From Candidatus Tokpelaia sp. JSC189 (GTDB lineage: Bacteria; Pseudomonadota; Alphaproteobacteria; Rhizobiales; Rhizobiaceae), in contig QENA01000006.1 in assembly GCA_003331045.1 (NCBI GenBank), forward strand, positions 1-44,954: a DNA stretch of 44,954 nucleotides. Reading direction: 5' to 3'. The position numbers were made by a program, and so were the translations under genes. Below the pieces are notes generated by a model. That model was not told the origin of the DNA, did no database searches, and was given only the letters and a program-made list of their open reading frames with translations. Below are positions 8,055-18,417 of this stretch, piece by piece. How positions within the stretch are numbered: the first letter of the stretch is position 1; every line of letters starts with the position of its first letter.

Positions 8055-9704
8055 TCAGCGTACCAAGGGCTTGTACGTAACCCGCCGCGGATTAATACTT
8101 TCCGGACCCAAACGACGAATTTTGTCTTCCTCATAGCTGGCAAAATTACCCTTGAACCATTCCACATGGCTATTGCCTTCGAAAGCAAGAATATGGGTTG
8201 CTAGACGATCCAGAAACATGCGATCATGACTGATGATAACAGCACATCCGGCAAAATTTTCTAAGGTCTCTTCAAAAATACCAAGAGTTTCAGTATCAAG
8301 ATCATTGGTTGGCTCGTCAAGAAGCAGAACATTGCTACCTTCCTTCAGTATCTTGGCAAGATGCACGCGATTGCGCTGACCACCCGAAAGACTTCCCACC
8401 TTCTGCTGCTGGTCGCCCCCCTTGAAATTGAACGCACTACAATAGGAACGGCTGTTCATTACATACTTTCCCAGCCTGATTACATCATGCCCACCTGAAA
8501 TCTCTTCCCAGATAGTCTTATTGGCATCAAGCGTATCACGACTCTGATCAACATAACCAAGCCGCACGGTCTCCCCAATATGGATTGTTCCCGAATCCGG
8601 CTTCTCCTGCCCTGTAATCATACGGAAAAGCGTTGTCTTACCCACACCATTAGGGCCAACCACACCAACAATACCGCCAAGCGGCATCTTAAAAGTCAGA
8701 TTATCAATCAGTAAATGCTCACCATAATACTTGGAAAGATTTTGAATCTCAATAACCACCTGTCCCAGTCTTTCACCAGAGGGGATAATAATATGCCCCT
8801 CGCTGAGATATCGGTCATTAGCAGCCTTGACCAATTCATTATAAGCGTTGATGCGCGCCTTTGATTTTGCCTGCCTTGCCTTGGGGCTTGATGCGATCCA
8901 CTCTCTTTCATGCGCTAGCGCCTTCTGGCGGGCGGTATCTTCACGACCTTCCTGTATCAGGCGCTTAGACTTAGCTTCCAGATAAGCGGAGTAATTGCCT
9001 TCGTAAGGAATACCGCGCCCGCGATCGAGTTCCAAAATCCAGCCGGTCACATTATCCAGAAAATAGCGATCATGGGTAATAATCATCACAGCACCCGGAT
9101 ATTCGCGCAAATGCTTTTCAAGCCATGCTATAGTCTCAGCATCCAGATGGTTGGTCGCCTCATCCAGAAGCAACAAGTCAGGCCTAGATAATAGCAACCG
9201 ACACAAAGCAACACGGCGCTTCTCACCGCCTGAAAGGCTGGTTACACTGGCAGTGCCTGGCGGGCAGCGTAGAGCTTCCATTGCCATTTCCACCTGTGAA
9301 TCAAAATCCCATAGATTTTGGCTATCGATAATATCCTGAAGTTTAGTGGCTTCCTCTGCTGTTTCATCCGAATAATTCATCATCAGTCCGTTATAACGAT
9401 CGAGAATCGCCTGCTTGCCAGCAACACCCTCCATGATATTGCCGCGCACATCCTTTGTTGGATTAAGCTCCGGCTCTTGCGGAAGATACCCACAGGTCGC
9501 GCCCCAAGCGAGCCATGCTTCGCCGGTATATTCCTTATCCAGTCCGGCCATAATACGCAAAATGGTGGATTTCCCAGAGCCGTTTGGCCCAAGAATGCCG
9601 ATCTTCGCATTGGGATAAAAGGAAAGGTGTATATTCTCAAGAATCTTCTTATTGCCATACGACTTGTGCAACCCGGCCATATGATAGATAAACTGGCGCG
9701 CCAT
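8055..9704 (-). CDS. ettA: Energy-dependent translational throttle protein EttA (ABC-F)
   Basis: EttA is a soluble ABC-F ATPase that binds the ribosomal E site and gates the first elongation step according to the ATP/ADP ratio. The 549-residue product (E. coli EttA has 555) has two ABC domains without membrane segments. Walker A1 is GPNGSGKST (39-47), with an LSGGEKRR signature and an LLLDEATNHLD Walker B. The ABC-F linker follows (REWIASSPKARQAKSKARIN). The second domain has GPNGVGKTT, LSGGQRNR and LLLDEPTNDLD. The start MARQFIYHMAGLHKSYG is typical of alphaproteobacterial members. It stands alone. The gene is complete and highly conserved. Confidence 0.95.
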   Translation of the reverse strand: MARQFIYHMAGLHKSYGNKKILENIHLSFYPNAKIGILGPNGSGKSTILRIMAGLDKEYTGEAWLAWGATCGYLPQEPELNPTKDVRGNIMEGVAGKQAILDRYNGLMMNYSDETAEEATKLQDIIDSQNLWDFDSQVEMAMEALRCPPGTASVTSLSGGEKRRVALCRLLLSRPDLLLLDEATNHLDAETIAWLEKHLREYPGAVMIITHDRYFLDNVTGWILELDRGRGIPYEGNYSAYLEAKSKRLIQEGREDTARQKALAHEREWIASSPKARQAKSKARINAYNELVKAANDRYLSEGHIIIPSGERLGQVVIEIQNLSKYYGEHLLIDNLTFKMPLGGIVGVVGPNGVGKTTLFRMITGQEKPDSGTIHIGETVRLGYVDQSRDTLDANKTIWEEISGGHDVIRLGKYVMNSRSYCSAFNFKGGDQQQKVGSLSGGQRNRVHLAKILKEGSNVLLLDEPTNDLDTETLGIFEETLENFAGCAVIISHDRMFLDRLATHILAFEGNSHVEWFKGNFASYEEDKIRRLGPESINPRRVTYKPLVR

Positions 9705-9887
9705 GCTTTAATTAAACTCCACGTATTGATAAAGCCGGCCTTGACAGACAGACATAATAAAACCGCCATTAATCTTTATCTAAAAATTATCATTCCGGCA
9801 AATCTTTTAAGCGCTTTAATATGAAATTAAGAGCTGATATCATACGGATAGATACTCCTTTTTATCTAATCCTGCTGCAGAATTATT

Positions 9888-10490
9888 ATGTCAATACCCG
9901 AAACGGCAAGAATACCCGATATAACCTGCAATAGTATGCAGCTATTTCTTACAGATGGACAGATAATCGATGCCAATGAAGGGTTTTTGCTTCCTATTTC
10001 CCTGTGTATGCCCTTTTCTATCAATAATGGAGCGGTTCGGCAATTTCGGTATCAGTTACGGACAAGCCAGAGCAGCCAATCAAAGATACCAGATGTTATC
10101 CTTGGAAAATTTGTTATCTATGCGCCATCCCTTATCGGCATCTGGGCCCCTGCCATTCTTGCCTCCATACCGAATACAGTGGGCCTTATTCTCGACAAAG
10201 CTTGGGCCGGTTCACAGATACAGGCACTATGGCTCGCCGGCCGTCTTCGCTATGAGCGCATGCGCCTTGGCTCTGATGTGGAAAGCCCATATCTGCGCAA
10301 GCAAATACCCCGTGAAAACCTGCAAAAAGCACTACCCCATCTCACGATCGGCCAATGGATTGATGCTATTGATAAAATACGGCAGAAATCGGTTTTTATG
10401 GACACTGATTTCATCTTCTGGCGAGATAACAGGCACACAGTCGATATTAGGTCATGGATTGCCTCACGGCTCTGTAGCAGAACAGAATAA
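9888..10490 (+). CDS. Hypothetical protein, possibly a decaying gene
   Basis: The frame has 200 codons. The second half (ALWLAGRLRYERMRLGSDVE, then REN-LQKALPHLTIGQWIDA) looks like a genuine helical protein, while the first half is less convincing. A second long frame (9970-10527) overlaps it and is probably a shadow. I do not recognise the family. With remnants on its right side, it may be an old gene with a shifted 5' end. Confidence 0.35.
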   Translation: MSIPETARIPDITCNSMQLFLTDGQIIDANEGFLLPISLCMPFSINNGAVRQFRYQLRTSQSSQSKIPDVILGKFVIYAPSLIGIWAPAILASIPNTVGLILDKAWAGSQIQALWLAGRLRYERMRLGSDVESPYLRKQIPRENLQKALPHLTIGQWIDAIDKIRQKSVFMDTDFIFWRDNRHTVDIRSWIASRLCSRTE

Positions 10491-11604
10491 ACATAGTTCC
10501 ATTAATGGCCAGAGAAGAATTTCCTAGGCGAAAAACTTTCTCTACTATATTTAATAATATTAAAATAATAACTTGTTATCTTCAATTTTATTGTTCCAAA
10601 GTTGGTTTCTGTACACCATAAATAAAATGGATAATATTTATCCTATGATCCATTATCATTCGCTACTACGATGAAGCAGATAATTTCAATTTTTTGTTGA
10701 TCAAATTACGAAAGCCATAACAGGACGCGATTATAAAATTATGATTATTGGTGATAACTCAACAGATAACAGGAGGGATACTCATGCAGAAAAGCTAGTA
10801 CATGCAGTATTGCGTTAGCTGCAATACAAAAATCCAGAGGCAAGGGTGCAGCTCACCATATTGGCATTTTTGTAGAAAAAGGTAAAATCTATTCTGACAA
10901 TTGTGATAGAAAATTAGGATAGCCTCATCTATCTTGCCACAAATGGCCGACGCGATGCGCTGAATTCGCCCTGGGTTGGATGTAGCATAGTGGCTAATTA
11001 ATCACTGCAGCCACTAGATTTTAGTATCAGGCAATAGACTTCGAGATTTGCTAACAGCCTGTATAAGCTCCTCCTTTCAAAGGATAATACACCTGTGACA
11101 GCACCTGCAGCGTGGAACCTAGTTTATAGAGATATTTTCAGGTACCTGTTTTCATTTTCGCTGCTTTAATGAATAGGGGGCTGTTGCTATAGTGCCTGAT
11201 GGTATGGAAACCAATTTGGACTAATCATCATGAGCATTTTTCCTATCAATCTTCTAGACTAGTTCTACAAAGTATTTATTACCCAATGGAATTGATAGAT
11301 TTGAACAGATCTGTTTTATAAAAGTGATCTCGGCTGCTAATTTATTGTATATATTAAAAAGCGTATTTCTATCCTATACGATAGTCTAGAGCTTCTCAAA
11401 CTAATTGATAAACGTAATCTTCATGACAAGAAAGGCATTAGTCATAGTTTGGCATTTCCAAGCGATGTCATGAAAAGCGGTGTTTATGGCGAGAAAAGCA
11501 GACGATAAAGCTTCTGCAGAAATCTTTTCAGGCTACTGTAGCTCTTGGCATCTGAGAGACATGCGCAAAATAGTATTGAGCTGCTTCTTTCAGCTTTAGG
11601 AAAA
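10491..11604. other. 1.1-kb gene-poor interval with coding remnants
   Basis: No intact gene. The one recognisable piece, near 10660-10790, is listed separately as a glycosyltransferase remnant. Another coding-like bit, LIDKRNLHDKKGISHSLAFP, appears near 11403-11500 and cannot be assigned. The rest is stop-rich in all frames. Confidence 0.5.
10655..10795 (+). pseudogene. Family 2 glycosyltransferase remnant
   Basis: One frame reads RYYDEADNFNF and, after a shift, FVDQITKAITGRDYKIMIIG followed by DNSTDN. This copies the N-terminal layout of GT2 / dolichol-phosphate-mannose-synthase-like enzymes: YNEAxNI, a helix ending in a GRDYEI-type turn, then a β-strand leading to DDxSTDGT. The rest of the enzyme is not recognisable. 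The call rests on a short motif match. Confidence 0.35.
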
Positions 11605-12672
11605 TCATTTATCTTCCAGCGTATCCATATATTTTTCAGGGTGTTTACGGTTATAATTGATGGACGAATAAAATGCCGCCAAAATGAACAGAATACTGAT
11701 CAAGCCAATGATAACTTCAGGAACATGAGCCAATGTTTGCATATACATGCTGAAGGCTAAAATGAGAATAGTATAAAAAGCACCGTGCTCAAGATAACGA
11801 TACCGGCTAAGTATCTGGTTTTCAACTAGCATAACTGTTATGAAGCGTACATAAAAAGCACCAATACCAAGGCCGATAGCAATAATAAAAAGGTTGCTTG
11901 ACAGAGCGAATGCACCGACAACACCATCAAATGAAAAACTGCTATCGAGTATCTCAAGATAAATGAAAGCGCCCGCCCCGCTATAGCGTATGGCATCCAT
12001 TTGCTCCTGCCTTGCATCAAGCAGACCCCCTATTCCCTCAACAACAAGAAAGATCAGAAGGCCATAAAGTGCTGCTATCAGAAATGTTTGCTTGCTAGAA
12101 TCACCAACCAGTCCTGCAAATATAAGAATGAGAACAAGCGTCAACACAACTTCGATTCCCTGCATAAACGTAAATTTATGCACTAGGGTTTCAATCGTAT
12201 GGATCCAATGCACATCTTTCTCTCTATCAAAAAAATACTTCAATCCGACCATCATCAGAAATGTAGCACCAAAAGCAGAAATTCCTACATGGGCATCCAT
12301 CATAATACGCGCATATTCATGCGGTTGCCATATAGCAAGCCGAAGCGCCGAGAACGGATCAATACGCGCAGAAAAAGCTATAACGGTAAGTGGAAAAATA
12401 ATACGCATACCGAAAACCGCAATGATAATACCCCAAGTCAAAAATCTGCGCTGCCAGACAGGCTCCATATGACGTAGCACCCGCGCATTGACAATTGAAT
12501 TGTCAATGGAAAGCGAAATTTCCAAAATAGCCAACACCATACAGATAAAGAAAAAGTTGCCGACACCAGCAAAGCTGTTAGTATAGAACCAGCCAAGCCA
12601 TGTTCCCAGAAGAAGACCAAAAATCGTAAAGAAAAATGCCCAACGGAAATAGTGCAGAACGCCCATTTTCAT
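11605..12672 (-). CDS. DUF475 family integral membrane protein (TerC superfamily)
   Basis: The protein has 355 residues and many hydrophobic segments, consistent with eight to nine membrane helices. The segment LEISLSIDNSIVNARVL (about 50-66), carrying acidic residues inside a helix, and a second acidic motif EILDSSFSFDGVVGAFAL (about 244-261) are hallmarks of DUF475, related to the TerC/Alx group. TerC relatives are implicated in metal-ion (manganese) export or metal loading at the membrane; for DUF475 the substrate is unknown. A decayed reading frame ends about 20 bp upstream on the same strand, so the gene was probably the second of an operon. Confidence 0.88.
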   Translation of the reverse strand: MKMGVLHYFRWAFFFTIFGLLLGTWLGWFYTNSFAGVGNFFFICMVLAILEISLSIDNSIVNARVLRHMEPVWQRRFLTWGIIIAVFGMRIIFPLTVIAFSARIDPFSALRLAIWQPHEYARIMMDAHVGISAFGATFLMMVGLKYFFDREKDVHWIHTIETLVHKFTFMQGIEVVLTLVLILIFAGLVGDSSKQTFLIAALYGLLIFLVVEGIGGLLDARQEQMDAIRYSGAGAFIYLEILDSSFSFDGVVGAFALSSNLFIIAIGLGIGAFYVRFITVMLVENQILSRYRYLEHGAFYTILILAFSMYMQTLAHVPEVIIGLISILFILAAFYSSINYNRKHPEKYMDTLEDK

Positions 12673-12692
12673 TCCTTAAACAAATTGTCCTG

Positions 12693-12985
12693 TCAACACA
12701 GCCCATATTCCGGCAGATATGCTTTCAACATAACAGCGATATGCATGCCTGCTTTCTGATAGTTATCCTGGTTGGAAAGCTTTATCAACCCAAAGACTGG
12801 GGTACGACCAACCATCAGCGACATGCTTACAACCTGCCCACTATAAACAAGGTTAGCGCGCTTTTCCGGGCTAATTCGAAAAAAAGAAAGCTTTTAGCCA
12901 TACCTGTCAGCGCCTTATTGTAGCTAAACGGCAGGAACCCGTAAAGCGGCTCATATTCCGAATTCTGCTGACCGTTTAGACATCA
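12693..12985 (-). pseudogene. Unidentified gene remnant directly upstream of DUF475
   Basis: On the minus strand, SEYEPLYGFLPFSYNKALTG followed by MAKSFLFF runs into an A/T homopolymer near 12880. It continues in another frame as RISPEKRANLVYSGQVVSMS, then LMVGRTPVFGLIKLSNQDNY and HIAVMLKAYLPEYGL, ending with TGA at 12693-12695, about 20 bp before the DUF475 start. The continuous protein character of both frames and the homopolymer at the junction indicate a frameshifted gene. I could not assign a family. Confidence 0.5.
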
Positions 12986-12989
12986 GTTC

Positions 12990-14796
12990 GTACCTATAAG
13001 GCTTGAAATCAGTGCATACCTACAACTATAGGAGGATAGCTGCCATGTCTGCCCTATCCATCTTGATAAACTACCTACAAAATGCTTCCCACTTGAATTA
13101 ACCTTAACCATAGATAGATACAAAAACACAGCTGAAATCAGGATTTCTACCCTTTCTAAGAAAAACTACGGATCAATTAAGGAGTAGTGAAATACTATGA
13201 TATCATGGGTTACTGTTTTGCAATTGATAATATTCATCACAGTACCATTAAACAAGTTGGGAACCTAGACTGGCAGACATAATCTTCATTAATCATTTCT
13301 AGACTATCAAAATCGCGCAAAATTCAAGAGGGCTGAAGGGCGGACCCTCGTCCTGTTCCTGATACCAGATAAGTAAAGCCCCAAGAGACTTAATTGGATA
13401 ATCGACCCGATCCAGTTCAATCTCTCTACCTTAGAAGCATAAACCCTAACTATGAATGCCATATTGAGAGACGTGAGATTGGATTCTAAGAGGTCTCTGT
13501 TACTTTCCTGCCCTATATAATACCGGCTTAGCCCTAAATAATTGTCCCATTTTCAATATCCAAGCTTGAACCACCGAGCCTATTAGCACACTGCTCCCAA
13601 AAAATCCTAAACGAAATACCATCTGATACCAAAATGATAAAGTTTATATTGATTGCTCCTACCATCATCCTGCTTTGTATCTGGATGCAAACGTTCATAA
13701 ATTTTCTCCGATTCATAAAAGTGGTGGCATCGATCAAGCACATTCAACTCATTAATCTCTGCCAACGCATCCACCCATCAGAATCAACCTCACGTGCACG
13801 ATCATTCGGCACCATAACTTCAAGTAATTACTTTTCTTTTATTATTTTTAAATCCATTAAACGCCTAATCCGGTAAATATCAGAAGGAGATATCACATAT
13901 TCCAGTGCCGTTGATTGGAAGAAACTTCTAGTCACCAACCAAGTACAAATCTTTATCGACAAGACCAAGATAGCTTTTAGTAGGTAATAATCCATCTATA
14001 TATTCAAATAAACAATCAGGCAGCCGCATTCAATTAATGCAGTTGCCTGATTAACGACTCAATGCTGTTCAAAATCATACAAACTATCTTAATAAAGACA
14101 CCATTCAGCAACTTCACAATGCTAATATGCAATTTATGTGCCCGTTTTCGCGTCGGTTTTTTTCGAGTGGAATAAAATTAATGTTGCTTATGCAACTTTC
14201 CGCTGTAGGTTATCATTAACCAGTGCATTATAATCATAGAAATTCCTAATTTTTCTCTACATCTGACCAACAAAGCCACATATATATTAAAAACAATGAG
14301 TGATTTACGTGTTAATAAGTAGCGTGCAGGCTAGAGTTTTTTAAGAGATGATGTTTTGGACTTTGAAATTAGGCCATGCCTAGCCAAGATCTTGAAATAC
14401 TTCCAACTAAGGAAAGGGTTGCAAAAATTGTATACCTTGCTTAATTAGATCTCAAAGAAGATAAAATTATCTTATAATAAATTATAAGCTTGACTGATAC
14501 AAAAGTAAGAGACGAGAGTTGTAATATGTACTATATTGCTTCTCGCTAAAATAAGGCTAGGGGAGCCAAGCAGAATAGGCAAGATAAATATCTGCTGCTG
14601 CAGAAGGGATTATGAGCATGCAGCAGAAAATAAGGTCAATATAGATGCATCGATAAGGATAAGCAAAAGCAATTTTCGCTTCTATCAACTTAGGATTTTA
14701 GCGGCCAGCCATGCGATCTTACCCTTGGCAAAGTCACGCTAACAAAAGGCTAGAATCTTTGAAACAATAAGAGGCAAGTCTTGTAGCAGATTTTCT
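12990..14796. other. 1.8-kb interval with only coding debris
   Basis: No intact gene is present. Short coding-like pieces occur: minus strand 13310-13440 (IELDRVDYPIKSLGALLIWY then QEQDEGPPFSPLEF); minus strand 13534-13900 (listed separately); plus strand 14376-14445 (MPSQDLEILPTKERVAKIVY). There are no tRNA-like cloverleaf ends, no CRISPR-type repeats and no clear terminator. This reads as a graveyard of several lost genes. Confidence 0.5.
13534..13900 (-). pseudogene. Unidentified heavily frameshifted gene remnant
   Basis: Read on the minus strand, ALEYVISPSDIYRIRRLMDL, then MVPNDRAREVDSDGW, then VDALAEINELNVLDRCHHFY with ESEKIYERLHPDTKQDD, and FWEQCANRLGGSSLDIENG fall in order but in different frames. 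The biased, charged composition and collinear order suggest one gene with at least three frameshifts. The family is not recognised. Confidence 0.35.
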
Positions 14797-15618
14797 TCAT
14801 TTGCCTTTTTTAAAAGTTTCGCTGCGAGCACGGCGTTGATGCACAAAAACACTCAGCGGCAGAAAGGCAAGATAGAAAAATGTTGAAATAGCAAGCGTTG
14901 GCCACATATAACTGACTAAAAGGACAAAATAAGCTACAATAAAAAGCTGTACCGGAATGACAACATCACGCCGCATGCTAGCATGTATGGATTTGCCATT
15001 CCATACTGGCAAATTACTGACCATAAGAACTGCAACCACAATCGTGTAAACAGAAAAAATCATCGCACTTGTATCATCAACCGGCATGCCAAGAAACCCC
15101 AAATATACCGGCAAAAGCAAGATATAACCGCCGCCCGGCGAGGGTATACCGACAAAATAATTCTTTTTCCACTCTGGCATATCATTATCATCAAGCATGA
15201 TATTGAAACGAGCAAGACGCAGACAACAGGCCACACTATAGATAAGAACAGCAAGCCAACCCAACTTGCCAATCCGCTCAAGAATATAAATATAAACCAG
15301 AAAGGCAGGTACAACACCAAAGTTTATTGCATCCGCCAAGGAATCCAGTTGTTCGCCAAAACGGGAAGAGCCATTGATCGCCCGGGCAATTCGTCCATCA
15401 ACACCATCCAGAAAAGCAGCAACAAGCAGCAGAATGACTGCCAGCTCAAAACGATTCTCAATCGCCATACGCACACTAGATAAACCCGATACAATAGCTA
15501 TGATCGTGATCATATTCGGTATCACAAATCGGATCGGGATTGCCGACCGGAGCTTAGGATTTTCACTGTTATGTGCATTATCTGCGTTGAAAGGTGGAAA
15601 AGGAGATGGTGTTTTCAT
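14797..15618 (-). CDS. pssA: CDP-diacylglycerol-serine O-phosphatidyltransferase
   Basis: PssA joins L-serine to CDP-diacylglycerol, making phosphatidylserine, the precursor of phosphatidylethanolamine, in the inner membrane. The 273-residue protein carries the full CDP-alcohol phosphatidyltransferase motif: D74-G75, A78-R79, G88, D92 and D96. It has about eight hydrophobic helices. The soluble N-terminal extension (1-28) is typical of alphaproteobacterial type II PssA. It starts 6 bp after the psd stop codon on the same strand, so psd and pssA form an operon for consecutive steps of one pathway. Confidence 0.95.
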   Translation of the reverse strand: MKTPSPFPPFNADNAHNSENPKLRSAIPIRFVIPNMITIIAIVSGLSSVRMAIENRFELAVILLLVAAFLDGVDGRIARAINGSSRFGEQLDSLADAINFGVVPAFLVYIYILERIGKLGWLAVLIYSVACCLRLARFNIMLDDNDMPEWKKNYFVGIPSPGGGYILLLPVYLGFLGMPVDDTSAMIFSVYTIVVAVLMVSNLPVWNGKSIHASMRRDVVIPVQLFIVAYFVLLVSYMWPTLAISTFFYLAFLPLSVFVHQRRARSETFKKGK

Positions 15619-15624
15619 GGCTCT

Positions 15625-16323
15625 TTAATCCAGCCTGAAATCGGCTACCGCTGCACTTTCATCAAAAGAAGCCAGAATCGTTTCCCCAACAATGACCTTT
15701 TGGCCTGAAGTTATCCGTGTTTTCACCCCTGCCGGCAAATAAATATCAAGACGCGATCCAAAGCGGATCAATCCGAAACGCTTACCTGCCATAACCTCAT
15801 CACCTGTTTTTACCCAGCATACAATACGGCGCGCGACCAGTCCTGCAATCTGCACAATACCAATATTACCATGTTTCGTAGCAATAAGTAGGCTATTGCG
15901 CTCATTGTGCTCGCTTGCCTTGTCAAATTCTGCATTGGCAAACCTGCCCGAGTAATATTGGATTGATTTGATTGTGCCATCAATCGGAATGCGATTAATA
16001 TGGCAGGAAAATATATCCATGAATATGGAAATGCGTTTCATTTCCTCCTGAGGCAATCCCAGTTCCTGCGGCGGGATAACCAACCCGACTGATGAAATCT
16101 TGCCATCCGCTGGACTAATAACAAGATCTGCGCTCACAGGTGTTATCCGTTTGGGATCACGGAAAAAATAAATGCACCACAGGGTAAGTAGCAGACCAAA
16201 CCAGAAAAGCGGGTCCCATATCCAGCCAAGTACAAGTGAGCCGATAAAAAATGCAGCAATAAAAGGATATCCTTCGGGATGGATAGGAGAAAAACCATTG
16301 CGGAGTGATTGCAATATATTCAT
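15625..16323 (-). CDS. psd: Phosphatidylserine decarboxylase proenzyme
   Basis: Psd decarboxylates phosphatidylserine to phosphatidylethanolamine, the step after PssA, at the inner membrane. This is the short class (about 232 residues), with two membrane segments near residues 20-55 and the [11 protein letters not shown] motif near the C-terminus. Self-cleavage occurs between Gly and Ser in FGS and creates the pyruvoyl prosthetic group on the small subunit. The ATG at 16323 gives the usual [20 protein letters not shown] start; an in-frame ATG at 16338 would add five residues. First gene of the psd-pssA operon. Confidence 0.93.
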   Translation of the reverse strand: MNILQSLRNGFSPIHPEGYPFIAAFFIGSLVLGWIWDPLFWFGLLLTLWCIYFFRDPKRITPVSADLVISPADGKISSVGLVIPPQELGLPQEEMKRISIFMDIFSCHINRIPIDGTIKSIQYYSGRFANAEFDKASEHNERNSLLIATKHGNIGIVQIAGLVARRIVCWVKTGDEVMAGKRFGLIRFGSRLDIYLPAGVKTRITSGQKVIVGETILASFDESAAVADFRLD

Positions 16324-16488
16324 ATAAATTCCCGTCATTGACTGTAAAAACTACCTTACGATAAAAAAAGCTTCCGATAATAAGACTATTCTATAGTCTT
16401 AGCCTCTTCTATTAACGATTCTTTCTAAAACTTGAAAGTAAAATATCTTCCTTGCCTTTCTGCAGAAATATCATATCGGCCGTTACTT

Positions 16489-18417
16489 TCAAAGTACCAG
16501 CTTTTCTTTATCAAGAAGGCCTAGCATATCTTCCCTACGCATTTCACGCAATCTTTCCTTAACTTTTGTCGCTTCAAGCTGACGCACCCACATCGAGGCA
16601 TAAAGGCCCCTCTTCTCAAGCAATTGCTGATGCGTGCCACGCTCTATGAACTTTCCATTTTTCAAAACCAGAATTTCATCAGCATTGATAACCGTGGAAA
16701 GACGATGAGCAATGATAAGTGTCGTACGGTCACGGCTTACCAGATCAAGCGCCTGCTGAATATCCTGTTCCGTCGCAGTATCAAGAGCAGATGTTGCCTC
16801 ATCAAGAATAAGAATAGGAGGTGATTTGAGTATGGTGCGCGCAATGGCGATACGCTGCTTTTCGCCACCCGAAAGCTTGAGACCGCGCTCCCCCACCATT
16901 GTTTCATAACCATGAGGCAATCTCTCTATAAAATGGCTGATCTGCGCAAGACTAGCGGCATGCCATATCTCTTCGTCACTGGCATCAGGTTTACCGTAAC
17001 GGATATTATAAGCAATAGTATCATTAAAGAGCACCGTATCCTGCGGCACCACACCAATTGCCTTCCTCAGGCTTTCTTGGGCAACATTACGCACATCCTG
17101 CCCATCAATCATCACCTCGCCAGACTGGACATCATAAAAGCGGAACAGCAAGCGTGAAATCGTGGATTTTCCAGCACCAGAGGGGCCGACAATCGCGACC
17201 CTTTTACCTTCCGGCACTTCAAAACTGATTCCTTTGAGGATTCGCCTCTCAGGATCATAGGAAAATTCAACCTTATTGAAAGAAATCAAAGCTCCTTTGA
17301 TTTCAAGTTTGGGTGCATTTGGCTTGTCGCAAATCTCCTCGGAGACATCTAAGAGATCAAACATTTGCTCAATATCAGTCAGTCCTTGCCGGATTTCACG
17401 GTAGCTTGATCCCATAAAATTAAGCGGGATGGATAGCTGAATGAGAAGGGCATTGACAAAAACAAAATCACCGAGCGTCTGTTGCCCCCACATTACCTCG
17501 TAAGCCGAAATCAACATCAGCACAGCCATACCAAGACTAAAGATGACAATCTGACCAAAGTTAAGCCAACCTAAAGATACCCATGTCTTAATGGCAGCTT
17601 GTTCATAACGCGCCATAGATGCATCAAAACGTTTTATCTCTATTGCTTCATTGACAAAATATTTAACGGTCTCAAAATTCAGTAGCGAATCAATCGCACG
17701 CGTATTGGCTTCGGTATCAGAAGCATTCATATCGCGACGGATGGCAATACGCCGGTTACTGGCCGCAATCGTGAACCATGCATAAAAACTGATTGTTGCC
17801 AAAACAATAACTAGATAAAGCCAGCCATAGGACAACCAAACCACAAAGGCAGTAATGGCACATTCAAGAATGGTCGGCGCAGTATTCAATATTGTGAAGC
17901 GGACAATTGCTTCAATACCCTTTGTACCTCTGTCGATAATACGCGAAAGGCCACCTGTCCGCCGCTTAAGATGAAAGCGGAGCGACAATTCATGCATATG
18001 AATAAAGGTTTTCCGGGCAAGCTTACGCACGGCATGCTGTCCCACTGAAGCAAAAAGCACATCACGCAACTGGTTTAATGCTGCTTGGAGAATGCGGACA
18101 GAATTATAAGCAAAAACAAGCATAAACGGCGATACAATGACAGCTGGAAGCCATAGCGGTGCTTGCAGATTACCGCCAAGTGCATTGATAGCATACTTGA
18201 AAAAATAAGAGACAAGAATCAAAATGATCTTGGAAAGAACAAGAAATAGCAGAGCCAAAATAACGCGTCTCTTGAGCACAGGCTCAGCAGCGGGCCACAT
18301 ATAGGGCCACAAATTGGCAAGCGTCCTAAGCATATCGCCTGAATTGGCCGAAACAGTTTTCTTTATTTTTCCAGTGTTCATGGAATACATATTAGTGCTT
18401 TTCCTCTTGCCAGCCAA
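16489..18417 (-). CDS. ABC exporter, Atm1/HMT1-like half transporter
   Basis: The 642-residue protein has a six-helix type I exporter domain (about 45-340) fused to a nucleotide-binding domain (about 375-610). Visible motifs are Walker A GPSGAGKST, signature LSGGEKQRIAIA, Walker B ILILDEATSALD and the H-loop IAHRLST. The permease region, with FHLKRRTGGLSRIIDRGTKG and FNFGQ-like glutathione-site neighbours, matches Atm1/ABCB7 relatives, which export glutathione conjugates, persulfides or metal-glutathione complexes. The exact substrate is inferred. The first 61 codons and the upstream region lie in a perfect 430-bp tandem duplication, so any promoter is present twice. No operon partner is visible. 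Confidence 0.88.
   Translation of the reverse strand: MAGKRKSTNMYSMNTGKIKKTVSANSGDMLRTLANLWPYMWPAAEPVLKRRVILALLFLVLSKIILILVSYFFKYAINALGGNLQAPLWLPAVIVSPFMLVFAYNSVRILQAALNQLRDVLFASVGQHAVRKLARKTFIHMHELSLRFHLKRRTGGLSRIIDRGTKGIEAIVRFTILNTAPTILECAITAFVVWLSYGWLYLVIVLATISFYAWFTIAASNRRIAIRRDMNASDTEANTRAIDSLLNFETVKYFVNEAIEIKRFDASMARYEQAAIKTWVSLGWLNFGQIVIFSLGMAVLMLISAYEVMWGQQTLGDFVFVNALLIQLSIPLNFMGSSYREIRQGLTDIEQMFDLLDVSEEICDKPNAPKLEIKGALISFNKVEFSYDPERRILKGISFEVPEGKRVAIVGPSGAGKSTISRLLFRFYDVQSGEVMIDGQDVRNVAQESLRKAIGVVPQDTVLFNDTIAYNIRYGKPDASDEEIWHAASLAQISHFIERLPHGYETMVGERGLKLSGGEKQRIAIARTILKSPPILILDEATSALDTATEQDIQQALDLVSRDRTTLIIAHRLSTVINADEILVLKNGKFIERGTHQQLLEKRGLYASMWVRQLEATKVKERLREMRREDMLGLLDKEKLVL

Noticed and set aside
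9970-10527. 185-codon plus-strand frame overlapping 9888-10490
   Set aside because: Its composition is less protein-like than the overlapping frame, with no recognisable motif; treated as a shadow.
14184-14195. TTGC-TTAT-GCAA inverted repeat in the pssA-side gap
   Set aside because: Only a 4-bp arm, no adjacent gene start or promoter that would give it meaning.
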